A stretch of 10,402 bases of DNA from Paludibacteraceae bacterium (GTDB lineage Bacteria; Bacteroidota; Bacteroidia; Bacteroidales; Paludibacteraceae): NCBI GenBank assembly GCA_017402895.1, contig JAFPLG010000032.1, positions 1 to 10,402 of the forward strand. The letters run 5' to 3'. The translations under genes and the position numbers were made by a program. Position 1 is the first letter of the stretch. Every line of letters starts with the position of its first letter. The notes under the pieces were generated by a model. It ran no database searches, had not been told where the DNA came from, and saw only the letters and a list, made by a program, of their open reading frames with translations. Shown here piece after piece: positions 1-7,761 of the stretch.

Positions 1-2534
1 AGCACGGGGTCATCCAGTTGGAAGAAACTCAACTGCATGCCCTCTCGATGCTTGCCAATCTCGGCCACTTCACTCTTGGTCTGGATTGTGTCGCTACTGG
101 GAGCACCGTTCTCTAGGTCACGTAGCACCTCTTCCGCACGCTGGACAATGGACTGCGGCATACCGGCCAACTTAGCCACATGAATACCGAAACTATGGGC
201 CGAACCGCCGCGAACGAGTTTTCTCAGGAAGATAATCTTGCCGTTCACCTCGCGCACCGACACATTATAGTTGCGAATGCGCTTGAAGGTCTTCTCCATC
301 TCGTTGAGCTCGTGATAATGCGTTGCGAAGAGCGTCTTGGCATGTCCCTTGTTTTCGTGGATATACTCCACGATAGCCCAGGCTATCGAGATGCCGTCGA
401 AGGTGCTGGTGCCGCGGCCCAGCTCATCGAAGAGCACGAGACTGCGCTCAGAGAGGTTGTTTAGGATGCTGGCGGCTTCGTTCATCTCGACCATGAAGGT
501 CGACTCACCCATCGAGAGATTGTCGCTAGCACCGACACGAGTGAAGATCTTGTCCACCACGCCTATCTGGGCGCTCTCGGCCGGCACGAACGAGCCGATC
601 TGCGCCAGCAGCACGATAAGAGCCGTCTGGCGAAGCAGGGCCGACTTACCGGCCATGTTCGGACCGGTGATGATGATAATCTGCTGGCCGTTGTTATCGA
701 GCAGCACATCGTTGGCTACGTATTGTTCGCCTATGGGTAACTGTTTCTCGATGACGGGGTGACGACCCTGACGGATATCGATCACGAGACTGTCGTTCAC
801 GTCCGGACATACATACCGGTTCTCCTGCGCCACGTTGGCAAAGCCCGACAGACAGTCCAGTTGGGCCACAACCTGCGCATCCAGTTGCATCTGCGGCACC
901 CACTCCGAGAGAGCCAGCATCAGTTCCATATACAGCCGGTTCTCAATCACCTGGATGCGCTCCTCGGCCGTCAGTATCTTCTCTTCGTATTGTTTCAACT
1001 CCTCCGTGATATAGCGCTCGGCATTCACGAGTGTCTGCTTGCGGATCCACTCCGGCGGCACCAGTTCCTTGAAGGTATTGCGGACCTCCAAATAATAACC
1101 GAAGACATTGTTATAACCGATCTTCAGGCTCTGGATACCCGTCTGCTCGATCTCGCGTTGCTGGATGCGCAGCAAGTAGTCCTTGCCGTCACGCTGGATG
1201 GCACGCAGCTCATCCAGTTCTTGGTCTATCCCGTCGGCAATGATATTCGGACGTCCCTGTGCAATAGGCGGGTCGGGTAGTATCTCACGTTCGATACGCT
1301 GACGCATCTCTACGCACGGATCCAGTTGCTCGCCGAGAAGAGCGAGATACGGATTCTCTTTACCCTCTTCGCACACCTGCTTCAACGGAGCAATAGCCCG
1401 CAGGGCACGCGCCAGTTGTACCATCTCGCGCGGACCGATACGTCCCGTGCTCACCTTGCTCACGATGCGCTCCAGGTCACCTATCTCCATGAGTTGCTCC
1501 CCAACGGTCTGACGGGCTTCGGGATGACGGAACAGATGCTCCACCACGCTCTGACGGTTGCGTATCGCACGCACCTCGCGGAGCGGGAACGACAGCCAGC
1601 GATGGAGCATACGTCCACCCATAGGCGTCACCGTGCGGTCGATGACCTCAAAGAGCGAATAGCCCTCGTCCTGCTGATGAGCCGTGAGCTCCAGGTTGCG
1701 AATCGTGAAGCGGTCGAGCCATACGTAGCGGTCCTCTTCGATGCGGGCCAGGTGCTGGATATGACCGGTCTGCAGATGCTGCGTCGCGTCCAGATACATC
1801 AGTATGCCACCTGCAGCCGTCAGTCCGGCCGTGAGACGGTCAATACCCAGTCCCTTGAGCGAACTGAGTCCCCATAGTTTCTGGAGTCGCTCGCGGGCTG
1901 TGGATTCTACGAGCATCCAGTCGTCGAGTTCGAAGGTGAAATAGCCGCTACCGAACTCCTGCTCAAACAGCGCTTTGCGTCCGCGCATATAGAGCACTTC
2001 CTTCGGCTCGAAGTTGGTCAGCAGTTTATCTATATAGGCGCTGTCGCCCTCGCCGGTCAGGAACTCACCCGTAGAGATATCCAGAAAGGCGATGCCGATC
2101 TGATTGCTGACGGCTGACGACTGACGGCCTCCAAAATGGACGCAGGCCACCCAGTTGTTTTCCTTCTGGGTGAGGGTAGTGTCGGAGTAGGAGACGCCGG
2201 GAGTCACCAGTTCCGTCACACCGCGCTTCACGAGTTTCTTGGTTAGCTTCGGGTCCTCCAGTTGGTCGCATATGGCTACACGCAGTCCCGCGCGAACCAG
2301 TTTGGGCAGGTAGGTATCTAGGGCATGGAACGGAAAGCCGGCCATCTCCATCGACTGCTGGCCACCGTTGTTGCGGTGGGTCAGGGTGATAGCGAGTATC
2401 TTGCTGGCGCGAACAGCGTCTTCTGCATACGTCTCGTAGAAGTCACCACAACGGAAAAGCAACAACGCGTCGGGATACTGTTCCTTTATCTCCCGAAACT
2501 GCTTCATCATCGGAGTTTCCATTTCCTTGCCCAT
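1..2534 (-). CDS. mutS: DNA mismatch repair protein MutS (3' end missing)
   Basis: MutS recognises base mismatches and small loops as a dimeric clamp and, with MutL, starts strand-directed repair in the cytoplasm. Read from the ATG at 2534, about 844 codons are present before the window edge; the family usually has about 850-900, so only the far C-terminus is missing. The mismatch-reading motif GDFYE lies near residues 30-34, with F32 and E34 the expected intercalating Phe and contacting Glu. The ATPase Walker A motif GPNMAGKS lies at about residues 624-631 (K630), the signature region GESTFMVEM follows, and the Walker B motif [12 protein letters not shown] has D703 and E704. The start, GDFYE and both Walker motifs share one frame, so there is no sign of a frameshift. 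Only 2 bases separate the receptor stop from this ATG, so mutS is probably cotranscribed with the receptor and rubrerythrin. I see no exact Bacteroidetes promoter directly upstream. Confidence 0.97.
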   Translation of the reverse strand, partial: MGKEMETPMMKQFREIKEQYPDALLLFRCGDFYETYAEDAVRASKILAITLTHRNNGGQQSMEMAGFPFHALDTYLPKLVRAGLRVAICDQLEDPKLTKKLVKRGVTELVTPGVSYSDTTLTQKENNWVACVHFGGRQSSAVSNQIGIAFLDISTGEFLTGEGDSAYIDKLLTNFEPKEVLYMRGRKALFEQEFGSGYFTFELDDWMLVESTARERLQKLWGLSSLKGLGIDRLTAGLTAAGGILMYLDATQHLQTGHIQHLARIEEDRYVWLDRFTIRNLELTAHQQDEGYSLFEVIDRTVTPMGGRMLHRWLSFPLREVRAIRNRQSVVEHLFRHPEARQTVGEQLMEIGDLERIVSKVSTGRIGPREMVQLARALRAIAPLKQVCEEGKENPYLALLGEQLDPCVEMRQRIEREILPDPPIAQGRPNIIADGIDQELDELRAIQRDGKDYLLRIQQREIEQTGIQSLKIGYNNVFGYYLEVRNTFKELVPPEWIRKQTLVNAERYITEELKQYEEKILTAEERIQVIENRLYMELMLALSEWVPQMQLDAQVVAQLDCLSGFANVAQENRYVCPDVNDSLVIDIRQGRHPVIEKQLPIGEQYVANDVLLDNNGQQIIIITGPNMAGKSALLRQTALIVLLAQIGSFVPAESAQIGVVDKIFTRVGASDNLSMGESTFMVEMNEAASILNNLSERSLVLFDELGRGTSTFDGISIAWAIVEYIHENKGHAKTLFATHYHELNEMEKTFKRIRNYNVSVREVNGKIIFLRKLVRGGSAHSFGIHVAKLAGMPQSIVQRAEEVLRDLENGAPSSDTIQTKSEVAEIGKHREGMQLSFFQLDDPV

Positions 2535-2536
2535 AA

Positions 2537-5008
2537 TTATTGTAAGTCTATAGTTAGTTTCAAATTAAATCTGCGGCCGGTGAGGTAGTTGGGGCTGGCC
2601 CATTGCTGGTTGTAGGCGTCACTGACCCAGAAATACGAGTTCACGTTCTTCCATCCCACCAGGTTGAACACCTCGAACTGGATCGCCCACTGCTTGACGT
2701 GCTTTGCGCTCTCGGCCCGCATAAACTTGGCCGTCTTGCGGTCGAATACATAACTGGCGCCCAGGTCGATACGCTTGTACATCGGCATGCGTCCCCAGGC
2801 CTGGTTGTTGCGCGGCGCATAGTAGGGCATACCGTCCTGGAAGAGCATCTTCAGATGGAAGCGGAGTTGCGGCAACTGCGGCAAGTAGTCCTGAAAGAGC
2901 ATTGAGAACGAATAGCGTTGTTCCTGCGGACTGGGTATCCAATCGCCTTTCACCCCTTCGCCATTATCCGTTAGTCGTTGACGGGCTCGCATGGCCGAGA
3001 ATGATATCCAGCTGTCCACGCCTGGTACGAGTTCGCCGTATAGCTTCAGGTCCAGTCCTGTGGCATACCCCTCGGAGTCGTTCTTGCCCGAGTAGCGCAC
3101 GCGTACGTTGTCTACCGTATAACTCTCCATGCGGTCGATATACTTGTAGTAGGCCTCGGCCGTCAACTTAAACGGACGTCCCCAGGCACGGAAATAATAG
3201 TCGCCTCCCAGTACGACGTGTACCGACCGTTGTGCCCGCAGGTCGCGATTGAGCCGTATACGTGTCACGCCCAGCGCATCGGTCACGGTGTCGCGCAGCT
3301 CCTTGTAGAACGGCGCCTGGTAGTAGAGACCCGTAGCCAGTCGGAAGCAGAAGTCGTGCTTCCAACCCGGGAACCATACCACGCTGGCGCGAGGGGAGGG
3401 GAGTACTTCGTTGTTCCAGCTCCACCACTGCAGTCGTCCGCCTACGGTGAGCGAGACTTGTCCATGGTCGGTGAGCCATCGGTAGGTATCCTGGATATAT
3501 CCCTGTATGCGAGCCGATTGCATGGTGCTGTCGCCGCGCATCGAGTAGTAGAGTTCCATGGCTTGTCCCGACTGCGGCATGCTATATCCGGCCGAGTCGC
3601 GCCATTCCCATTCGCTGATGTGGTCGCGTATCAGTTCGGCCTGACCGCTCACGCCCCAGTTCAATCGGTTGCGGCCGTGTGTCCACTCGCCATGGTGAGC
3701 CAGCGTGATAACACCTGCACGCAGCAGGTTGCGGGCATGCTGATGAAAGATACCCGTTCCCAGCACTTCGGCCTGGGCGGCAGCGGGATCCACTTCTGCG
3801 GAGTGGGTATTCGTCTTATCCGTGTTCTCACCGCCCGCCGTGAGCACGTATTCGCCTGTGATGTCAAAATTCTCTTGTTCGTGGGTATAGAAGCCGGATA
3901 GGTCGAAACCGAGTTCCACCTCTCGGCTCACCTTACCCCGGGCACTCAGTGCCGCAAAACCCGTCAGGAAGCGGTCTTTCTCCTGGCCCTCGTACCATAT
4001 ACTGAGGCTTCGGGCATTCTGTCCGCCGAAGCTCTCGCTCAACGAGTCGGGACGGAATCGGTAGTCGTTCAGCGACACATTGCCCAGAAAGGCCATCGTC
4101 CAGGGCTTAGTCTTTTGTCTTTGAGCGAAGCGGTCTTTTGTCTTTTGTCTACCAACCTGCCATGTCAGGTAGGTCTGATAGTCTAAAAAGTTAGGTTGAT
4201 AGTTGCCGGCCGTAGAGAGTCCGCCCAGCATATACTGGCTGGTCTTGTAGCGGATGCCGTGCATCTGGCTGTAGGTGCTGTCGCCGTGACCGACATAGAG
4301 GTTAGCGCCCAGCAGACTGGCCGAGAGACTGGCCTCGAAGCGGTCCGGGCGCTTGTATTCGATGTCGAGCACCGACGACATCTTATCGCCGTACTTGGCG
4401 TCGAAACCGCCAGCTGAGAACGAGACATTGCGTACCATCTCGGGGTTGACGAAACTCAATCCCTCTTGCTGGCCGCTTCGGATCAGTAGCGGGCGGTGAA
4501 CTTCTATGCCGTTGACGTACACCTCGTTCTCGTCGAACGAACCGCCGCGTACGTTGTACTGCGAGCTGAGTTCGTTGTTCTGGTTCACGCCCGCAAAAGT
4601 GATCAGTATGCTCTCGATCGAACCGCCCGTGGCATCGGGCATGACGCGTGCGGCCGAGGCGTCGATCTGCTCCAGCGTACCCGTCTGGTGCTGGATGCCG
4701 CGCACCTCCACCTCCTGGAGCCACTCGCTCTCGGTGGTCATCTCTACGTTGACGTTCACCACCTCGTTCGGACGTATCAGTCGTTGTTTGACGGTAGTAT
4801 ACCCCAGCATCGAGAACTCCAGTTGTACCGTATCGGTGCAGTCTACGACCAGTTCGTAGAAACCGTTGCGGTTGGTGCTGGTGCCTTCCTGCTGCGCGCA
4901 GCGGGCGAAGACATTCACCAGTTCGATGCCGCGGTTATCCGAGTCGGTCACATACCCGTATATGCGAGTATGCCGCGCGAACACACTCGTCGCGCAGCAT
5001 ACCGCCAT
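2537..5008 (-). CDS. TonB-dependent outer-membrane receptor with N-terminal carboxypeptidase-regulatory-like domain
   Basis: This is an energy-coupled outer-membrane transporter; its substrate cannot be read from the sequence. From the ATG at 5008 (823 aa), residues about 15-90 form a carboxypeptidase-regulatory-like beta domain (IYGYVTD, NGFYEL, FSMLGY). Residues about 110-220 form the plug, with [20 protein letters not shown] and [20 protein letters not shown]; the rest is a beta-barrel. It is shorter than SusC proteins (about 1000 aa) and no SusD partner is adjacent. The start is doubtful. The ATG gives a signal peptide without its basic N-terminus, whereas nine further in-frame codons up to an ATA at 5033-5035 restore a convincing one ([19 protein letters not shown]). 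No ATG, GTG or TTG occurs between that region and the upstream in-frame stop. Residues about 287-301 (RQKTK twice) come from a DNA heptamer repeat. The gene lies between rubrerythrin and mutS in one run of minus-strand genes. Confidence 0.92.
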   Translation of the reverse strand: MAVCCATSVFARHTRIYGYVTDSDNRGIELVNVFARCAQQEGTSTNRNGFYELVVDCTDTVQLEFSMLGYTTVKQRLIRPNEVVNVNVEMTTESEWLQEVEVRGIQHQTGTLEQIDASAARVMPDATGGSIESILITFAGVNQNNELSSQYNVRGGSFDENEVYVNGIEVHRPLLIRSGQQEGLSFVNPEMVRNVSFSAGGFDAKYGDKMSSVLDIEYKRPDRFEASLSASLLGANLYVGHGDSTYSQMHGIRYKTSQYMLGGLSTAGNYQPNFLDYQTYLTWQVGRQKTKDRFAQRQKTKPWTMAFLGNVSLNDYRFRPDSLSESFGGQNARSLSIWYEGQEKDRFLTGFAALSARGKVSREVELGFDLSGFYTHEQENFDITGEYVLTAGGENTDKTNTHSAEVDPAAAQAEVLGTGIFHQHARNLLRAGVITLAHHGEWTHGRNRLNWGVSGQAELIRDHISEWEWRDSAGYSMPQSGQAMELYYSMRGDSTMQSARIQGYIQDTYRWLTDHGQVSLTVGGRLQWWSWNNEVLPSPRASVVWFPGWKHDFCFRLATGLYYQAPFYKELRDTVTDALGVTRIRLNRDLRAQRSVHVVLGGDYYFRAWGRPFKLTAEAYYKYIDRMESYTVDNVRVRYSGKNDSEGYATGLDLKLYGELVPGVDSWISFSAMRARQRLTDNGEGVKGDWIPSPQEQRYSFSMLFQDYLPQLPQLRFHLKMLFQDGMPYYAPRNNQAWGRMPMYKRIDLGASYVFDRKTAKFMRAESAKHVKQWAIQFEVFNLVGWKNVNSYFWVSDAYNQQWASPNYLTGRRFNLKLTIDLQ
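4110..4150. repeat. GTCTTTT heptamer repeat inside the receptor gene
   Basis: GTCTTTT-GTCTTT (4110-4122) and GTCTTTT-GTCTTTT-GTCT (4133-4150) flank a TGAGCGAAGC spacer. In the receptor frame they encode RQKTK twice, around DRFAQ. The low-complexity, Lys/Gln-rich product is unlike the surrounding barrel sequence. Confidence 0.8.
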
Positions 5009-5031
5009 CAGTACTATGAATAGTCGCTTGC

Positions 5032-5580
5032 TTATTTGTTGAAGTAACGGTTATACAGTCCCTCAAATCCCTTGCCGTGACGAGCCTCGTCGCGAGCCAT
5101 CTCGTGTACTGCATCGTGGATCGGATCCAGATTCAGCTCTTTTGCACGCTTAGCGATGTTCAGCTTGTCTTCGCAAGCACCTGCCTCGGCCATCATACGT
5201 TTCTCCAGGTTGGTCTTGGTGTCCCAAACCAGTTCGCCCAGCAACTCTGCAAACAGCGATGCGTGGTCAGCCTCTTCGTAAGCATACTTGCGGAACGCAG
5301 CAGCTATCTCGGGATAACCCTCGCGGTCGGCTTGACGGGCCATAGCCAGATACTGACCTACCTCGGTGCACTCGCCCATGAAGTGAGCACGCAGACCATC
5401 GTGGATGATCGGATCTTTCTCGTCCTTAGCTACGCCAACGATATGCTCGCAGGCGAAGTTCAGTTTGCCGCTCTCAGCCACTTTCCACTCAACGATTTGC
5501 TTGCATTGCGGGCAACGCTCAGGTGCCTCGGTGCCCTCATGTACATAACCGCAGATAGGGCAGATAAATTTCTTGTTCAT
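5032..5580 (-). CDS. Rubrerythrin, N-terminal rubredoxin type (reverse rubrerythrin-like)
   Basis: Rubrerythrins are cytoplasmic non-haem iron proteins that reduce hydrogen peroxide in anaerobes, using electrons passed through a rubredoxin-type Fe(SCys)4 centre to a diiron site. In this 182-aa protein the rubredoxin-like part comes first: C7-P-I-C10 and C23-P-Q-C26 are the four iron ligands. The ferritin-like four-helix part follows, with candidate diiron ligands E70 and E73, the EEADH motif (E103, H106), E132, and EMARDEARH (E165, H168). This order is the reverse of the classical Desulfovibrio type and matches so-called reverse rubrerythrins; the function is inferred from the family. The stop TAA at 5032-5034 overlaps the receptor's upstream frame. 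No exact TTTG/TAnnTTTG promoter is visible in the 63 bases upstream, so it may be read through from the secreted-protein gene or use another type of promoter. That gap holds a heptamer repeat. Confidence 0.95.
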   Translation of the reverse strand: MNKKFICPICGYVHEGTEAPERCPQCKQIVEWKVAESGKLNFACEHIVGVAKDEKDPIIHDGLRAHFMGECTEVGQYLAMARQADREGYPEIAAAFRKYAYEEADHASLFAELLGELVWDTKTNLEKRMMAEAGACEDKLNIAKRAKELNLDPIHDAVHEMARDEARHGKGFEGLYNRYFNK

Positions 5581-5620
5581 GATTGTTTTAGGGGTTTAAA
5601 AAAGGTTAATAAATATGGTT

Positions 5621-5641
5621 GTCGTTTGTCGTTTGTTGTTG
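5621..5641. repeat. GTCGTTT heptamer repeat upstream of rubrerythrin
   Basis: GTCGTTT-GTCGTTT-GTTGTTG is a run of two perfect units and one degenerate 7-bp unit. It lies between the secreted-protein stop (5644) and the rubrerythrin ATG (5580), where a promoter or leader for rubrerythrin would be expected. Confidence 0.75.
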
Positions 5642-5643
5642 GA

Positions 5644-6702
5644 CTATTGTCCCATTTCTTTTCCTGTCGCATCGTAGGTCTTGCCGTTGCGCAGGATGAT
5701 CAGTTGTCCGTCGCGCAGCATCTTGTAGCTGACGGTTGCGGGCTTGACGGGCTCGATGCCCTCCACCGGGAAGAGAGGATCCGGGTTCTCCTGGAAATAG
5801 ACGCGTACGCCATAGCAGCGCAGCTGCTTCGGACAACTCAGCGTCACGCTCGTACTATTCACGTCCAGCAGCACCATAGCCGGCCAACCCTCCATGTCAT
5901 AGTCCACGTCGGTTAGATATTGTATTGTGCCGTGGTCGCAACTGGCGTTGAAAGCTTTGCGCACAAAGCCGTCTATCTCGACGCCCTTGATCGGCTGCGT
6001 GGCCGTGAAGGTCAGCGTATAATTGGCATTGCAGTTGAAATACGCATCCGTCGTGTCGGTTGCCTTGATGATCGAACCCTGGGTGCAGTAGACCAGTATG
6101 TTATGGTCGATGAAGGCATACTCCTTCTTCAGCACGGTTGTGTCTTGCGGCGCTACGCTTGTTGGCTCGGGATAGACATAGTTTGGATCCAGGTCCTCGG
6201 CCGTTGGCAGCGGTTCGGGCACTACGGTGTCAATCACCACCGGCTCGCCGTCGATGACGATCTTTTGTATCTGGCGCTGCCCCTTGCCTGTCAGGGTGAA
6301 TACCACCTGGGTGGCACTGCCTGACCAACTGTCGACCTTCCAGTCGCTCCAGCTCTCCGACGTACCACCACTTACCAGCGTTCCCGTCGAAGCCGACAGA
6401 CCGGCGTATTCCTTGTTGCTGGCGCAGCTCTTGGCGAATACCATCTGGATATTCTGGAGCGCTTCGGCCGAGGAGATGGTAATGGTATTGCCCAGGTACA
6501 GACGCATATCCGAGGGCTGGTACTCGGTGTTCCACGATACCTTATAGTCGGGTGCGGTGCTACCACTTCCTTGCGCTATGTTGATCGTGATACCGTCCTT
6601 GGTCTGATTCATATCAGCCGCCGAAGTGAATGTAAACACCGTCTCTGCCATGCTAAACAGGGCAAAGCAAAGCGTAAAGCAAAAAGCAAAAAGTCTTCTC
6701 AT
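5644..6702 (-). CDS. Secreted two-module beta-rich protein of unknown function
   Basis: I do not recognise a named family. From the ATG at 6702 the protein has 352 aa and begins with a clear signal peptide (MRRLFAFCFTLCFALFSMA, then E20). Residues about 20-158 form a Ser/Thr-rich beta module with an IQMVFAKS start and a WSGSATQVVFTLTGKGQRQIQKIVID end. Residues about 160-190 are a Pro-rich linker (VVPEPLPTAEDLDP and so on). Residues about 191-305 look like a second copy of a similar fold (IKGVEIDG, SVTLSC, GVRVYF). The last 25 residues, MLRDGQLIILRNGKTYDATG plus a short end, resemble the short C-terminal tail found on many exported Bacteroidales proteins; whether it is a type IX secretion signal is inference. 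A longer in-frame start at 6780 is rejected because it lies upstream of the promoter at 6729-6760. Surface or periplasmic binding is plausible but not shown. Confidence 0.8.
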   Translation of the reverse strand: MRRLFAFCFTLCFALFSMAETVFTFTSAADMNQTKDGITINIAQGSGSTAPDYKVSWNTEYQPSDMRLYLGNTITISSAEALQNIQMVFAKSCASNKEYAGLSASTGTLVSGGTSESWSDWKVDSWSGSATQVVFTLTGKGQRQIQKIVIDGEPVVIDTVVPEPLPTAEDLDPNYVYPEPTSVAPQDTTVLKKEYAFIDHNILVYCTQGSIIKATDTTDAYFNCNANYTLTFTATQPIKGVEIDGFVRKAFNASCDHGTIQYLTDVDYDMEGWPAMVLLDVNSTSVTLSCPKQLRCYGVRVYFQENPDPLFPVEGIEPVKPATVSYKMLRDGQLIILRNGKTYDATGKEMGQ

Positions 6703-6728
6703 GTTGTTCAGAATTTCCAATTCTGCCA

Positions 6729-6760
6729 CAAAGGTACTACAAAAAAATTGAATTACCAAA
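6729..6760 (-). promoter_or_regulatory. Bacteroidetes-type promoter for the secreted-protein gene
   Basis: On the minus strand, TTTG (6757-6760) is followed after exactly 20 bases by TACCTTTG (6729-6736). This matches the known Bacteroidetes -33/-7 consensus TTTG and TAnnTTTG. Transcription would begin near 6722, leaving a leader of about 20 nt before the ATG at 6702. Confidence 0.8.
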
Positions 6761-6890
6761 AAAAATGGCAAAAAATGCAAAAAAATAAAGAGAAAGGGGG
6801 ATTCGAAAATTGCCGCATGGCAATAATCGACAGAGCGTAGCGGCGGAGAACCCTCCGACCGTGGGGTGAGAAGGCCCCCTTTATACGCAA
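6761..6890. other. Gene-free stretch with a tRNA-derived repeat and foldable inverted repeats
   Basis: No credible protein gene lies here. On the minus strand the segment 6793-6882 can fold: AAAGGGGG (complement of 6875-6882) pairs with CCCCCTTT (complement of 6793-6800) as an 8-bp closing stem. Inside are the hairpins CGGAG-loop-CTCCG (6844-6857, loop of 4) and ATTGCC-loop-GGCAAT (6809-6824, loop of 4). The segment is followed on that strand by a T-rich run. No promoter of its own is seen. It could be a small structured RNA, a terminator region or decayed tRNA/element DNA. Confidence 0.45.
6790..6807 (-). repeat. 18-bp copy of the tRNA-Ser 3' end
   Basis: The 18 bases at 6790-6807 (GAGAAAGGGGGATTCGAA on the plus strand) are identical to 6918-6935 inside the tRNA-Ser gene, 128 bp away. 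In the tRNA the block runs from the T-loop (TTCGAAT) through the T-stem into the acceptor stem. Identity stops at both edges. This is the part of a tRNA gene that tyrosine integrases commonly duplicate as an attachment site; a broken second tRNA copy is the alternative. Confidence 0.6.
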
Positions 6891-6914
6891 AAGAGACACC
6901 GTTTGGTGTCTCTT
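6891..6914 (-). terminator. Hairpin terminator directly after tRNA-Ser
   Basis: AAGAGACACC and GGTGTCTCTT form a perfect 10-bp stem with a 4-base loop, 2 bases beyond the tRNA 3' end. On the minus strand it is followed by TTTGCG, so the T-run is short. The position fits a Rho-independent terminator or a 3' processing hairpin for the tRNA transcript. Confidence 0.7.
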
Positions 6915-6915
6915 G

Positions 6916-7002
<87 letters not shown>

Positions 7003-7003
7003 T

Positions 7004-7019
7004 TCGCGCGTTAGCGCGA
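7004..7019. other. Small hairpin abutting the tRNA 5' end
   Basis: TCGCGC-GTTA-GCGCGA is a perfect 6-bp stem with a 4-base loop, one base upstream of the mature tRNA 5' end. It may help to present the RNase P cleavage site in the precursor, which is inference, or it may be incidental. Confidence 0.5.
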
Positions 7020-7092
7020 CATTTTACGAGCTTATGTCTTATTTCAACTCCTACCGACGTGAACCAACGCTGTGTTCGCGGAGGTAAGAGGA

Positions 7093-7147
7093 GGAAGTGC
7101 AAAGCGTTTCATTTCGCAGGGCGAAATTCGTTAGCTGAACCACTTCC
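7093..7147 (-). other. Structured element in the tRNA-Ser leader
   Basis: On the minus strand, GGAAGTG (complement of 7141-7147) pairs perfectly with CACTTCC (complement of 7093-7099). Nested inside is a perfect 7-bp hairpin, ATTTCGC-CCT-GCGAAAT (7111-7127). The element falls between the tRNA promoter and the tRNA, so it would be transcribed. No protein gene or known RNA family is recognised. It could be a processed leader RNA, a small RNA or the remnant of a former tRNA. Confidence 0.5.
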
Positions 7148-7163
7148 GACGAGAAAGCGGGTG

Positions 7164-7195
7164 CAAAAGTACTGCTTTTTTCTGATATATGCAAA
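7164..7195 (-). promoter_or_regulatory. Bacteroidetes-type promoter for the tRNA-Ser transcript
   Basis: On the minus strand, TTTG (7192-7195), a 20-base spacer and TACTTTTG (7164-7171) match the -33/-7 consensus exactly. The expected start near 7157 gives a leader of about 155 nt before the tRNA. It is the mirror partner of the rightward promoter at 7212-7243. Confidence 0.75.
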
Positions 7196-7211
7196 TTTTC
7201 GTCCACTTTTT

Positions 7212-7243
7212 TTTGTGTAATTCGCAAAAAAGTTGTACTTTTG
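7212..7243 (+). promoter_or_regulatory. Bacteroidetes-type promoter for the CYTH-mltG-usp operon
   Basis: TTTG (7212-7215), a 20-base spacer and TACTTTTG (7236-7243) match the consensus exactly. Transcription should start near 7250, giving a leader of about 14 nt before the ATG at 7264. Its -7 region shares a 12-bp perfect inverted repeat with the leftward tRNA promoter. Confidence 0.82.
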
Positions 7244-7263
7244 CACACAAATAGATTCCTGTT

Positions 7264-7761
7264 ATGCCCAAAAATGTGGAAATAGAGCGTAAGTTTCTGG
7301 TCACCTCGGACAGCTATAAGCAGCAGTCGGTTGCCCACCATGAGATATGCCAGGGTTATCTGTGCGTAGAGCCCGGCAAGACCATTCGCGTGCGCATCGC
7401 CGACGACCGCGCTTACCTGACCATCAAGTCGGGGGCACGACCGGGCGGACTGGCCCGCTTTGAGTGGGAACGCGAGATAGATCCATCCGATGCAAAGGAA
7501 CTGATGGCACTATGCATGGAAAAACGCATCCTGAAGACTCGCTGGATCGTACCGGCGGAAGCGGTTACGGGTGACGGCTTACCGGTTACGGGAAAGCCGC
7601 TGAAATGGGAAGTGGATGAGTTTCATGGGCATAAAGAGGGTCTCGTAGTGGCCGAGATCGAATTGGAAGACGAGGCACAGACGTTCCTCAAGCCCGACTT
7701 TATTGGACGGGAGGTGACCGGCGATCATAGGTATTCGAACGCATACATGATAACAGAATGA
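7264..7761 (+). CDS. CYTH-domain protein (triphosphate tunnel metalloenzyme family)
   Basis: CYTH proteins bind triphosphates with divalent metal inside a beta-barrel tunnel; short bacterial members are often inorganic triphosphatases. This 165-aa protein has the hallmark ExExK motif at its start (E6-I-E8-R-K10). Later strands carry alternating charged residues typical of the tunnel: R42 and R44 in TIRVRIAD, K55 in LTIKSG, KWEVDEF near 114-120, E131/E133/E135 in AEIELEDE, and the closing GREVTGDHRYSNAYM. The length fits a stand-alone domain, and the substrate is not determinable from sequence. A 10-bp direct repeat (CGGTTACGGG at 7562-7571 and 7583-7592) produces the local VTG...VTG duplication in a loop. 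It is the first gene of its operon, close to its promoter, and its stop overlaps the mltG start by 4 bp (ATGA). Confidence 0.92.
   Translation: MPKNVEIERKFLVTSDSYKQQSVAHHEICQGYLCVEPGKTIRVRIADDRAYLTIKSGARPGGLARFEWEREIDPSDAKELMALCMEKRILKTRWIVPAEAVTGDGLPVTGKPLKWEVDEFHGHKEGLVVAEIELEDEAQTFLKPDFIGREVTGDHRYSNAYMITE

Noticed and set aside
759..1877. Plus-strand frames of 173 and 183 codons opposite mutS
   Set aside because: They are antisense to an intact, motif-complete mutS, and their amino-acid make-up (rich in Leu, His, Arg, Gln) is typical of reverse-strand shadows.
2540..2575. Promoter for mutS (TTTAATTTG region on the minus strand)
   Set aside because: The element is one base short of the TAnnTTTG form, and I found no matching TTTG at the usual distance.
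3218..5023. Plus-strand frames up to 227 codons opposite the TonB receptor
   Set aside because: The minus strand carries a full-length receptor with plug and barrel motifs; no plus-strand promoter or domain supports these frames.
5077..5916. 279-codon plus-strand frame opposite rubrerythrin and the secreted protein
   Set aside because: It spans two well-supported minus-strand genes and their junction, and shows no domain.
6703..6780. 26-residue N-terminal extension of the secreted protein (start at 6780)
   Set aside because: It would begin upstream of the promoter at 6729-6760 and place a second hydrophobic stretch before a complete signal peptide that starts at 6702.
6790..6883. A second complete tRNA gene
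   Set aside because: Only the T-loop to acceptor 3' strand is present; there is no matching acceptor 5' strand, D-arm, anticodon arm or T-stem 5' strand.
7051..7341. 96-codon minus-strand frame across the promoter region
   Set aside because: It overlaps the start of the CYTH gene and both divergent promoters, has no recognisable content, and its composition follows the opposite strand.
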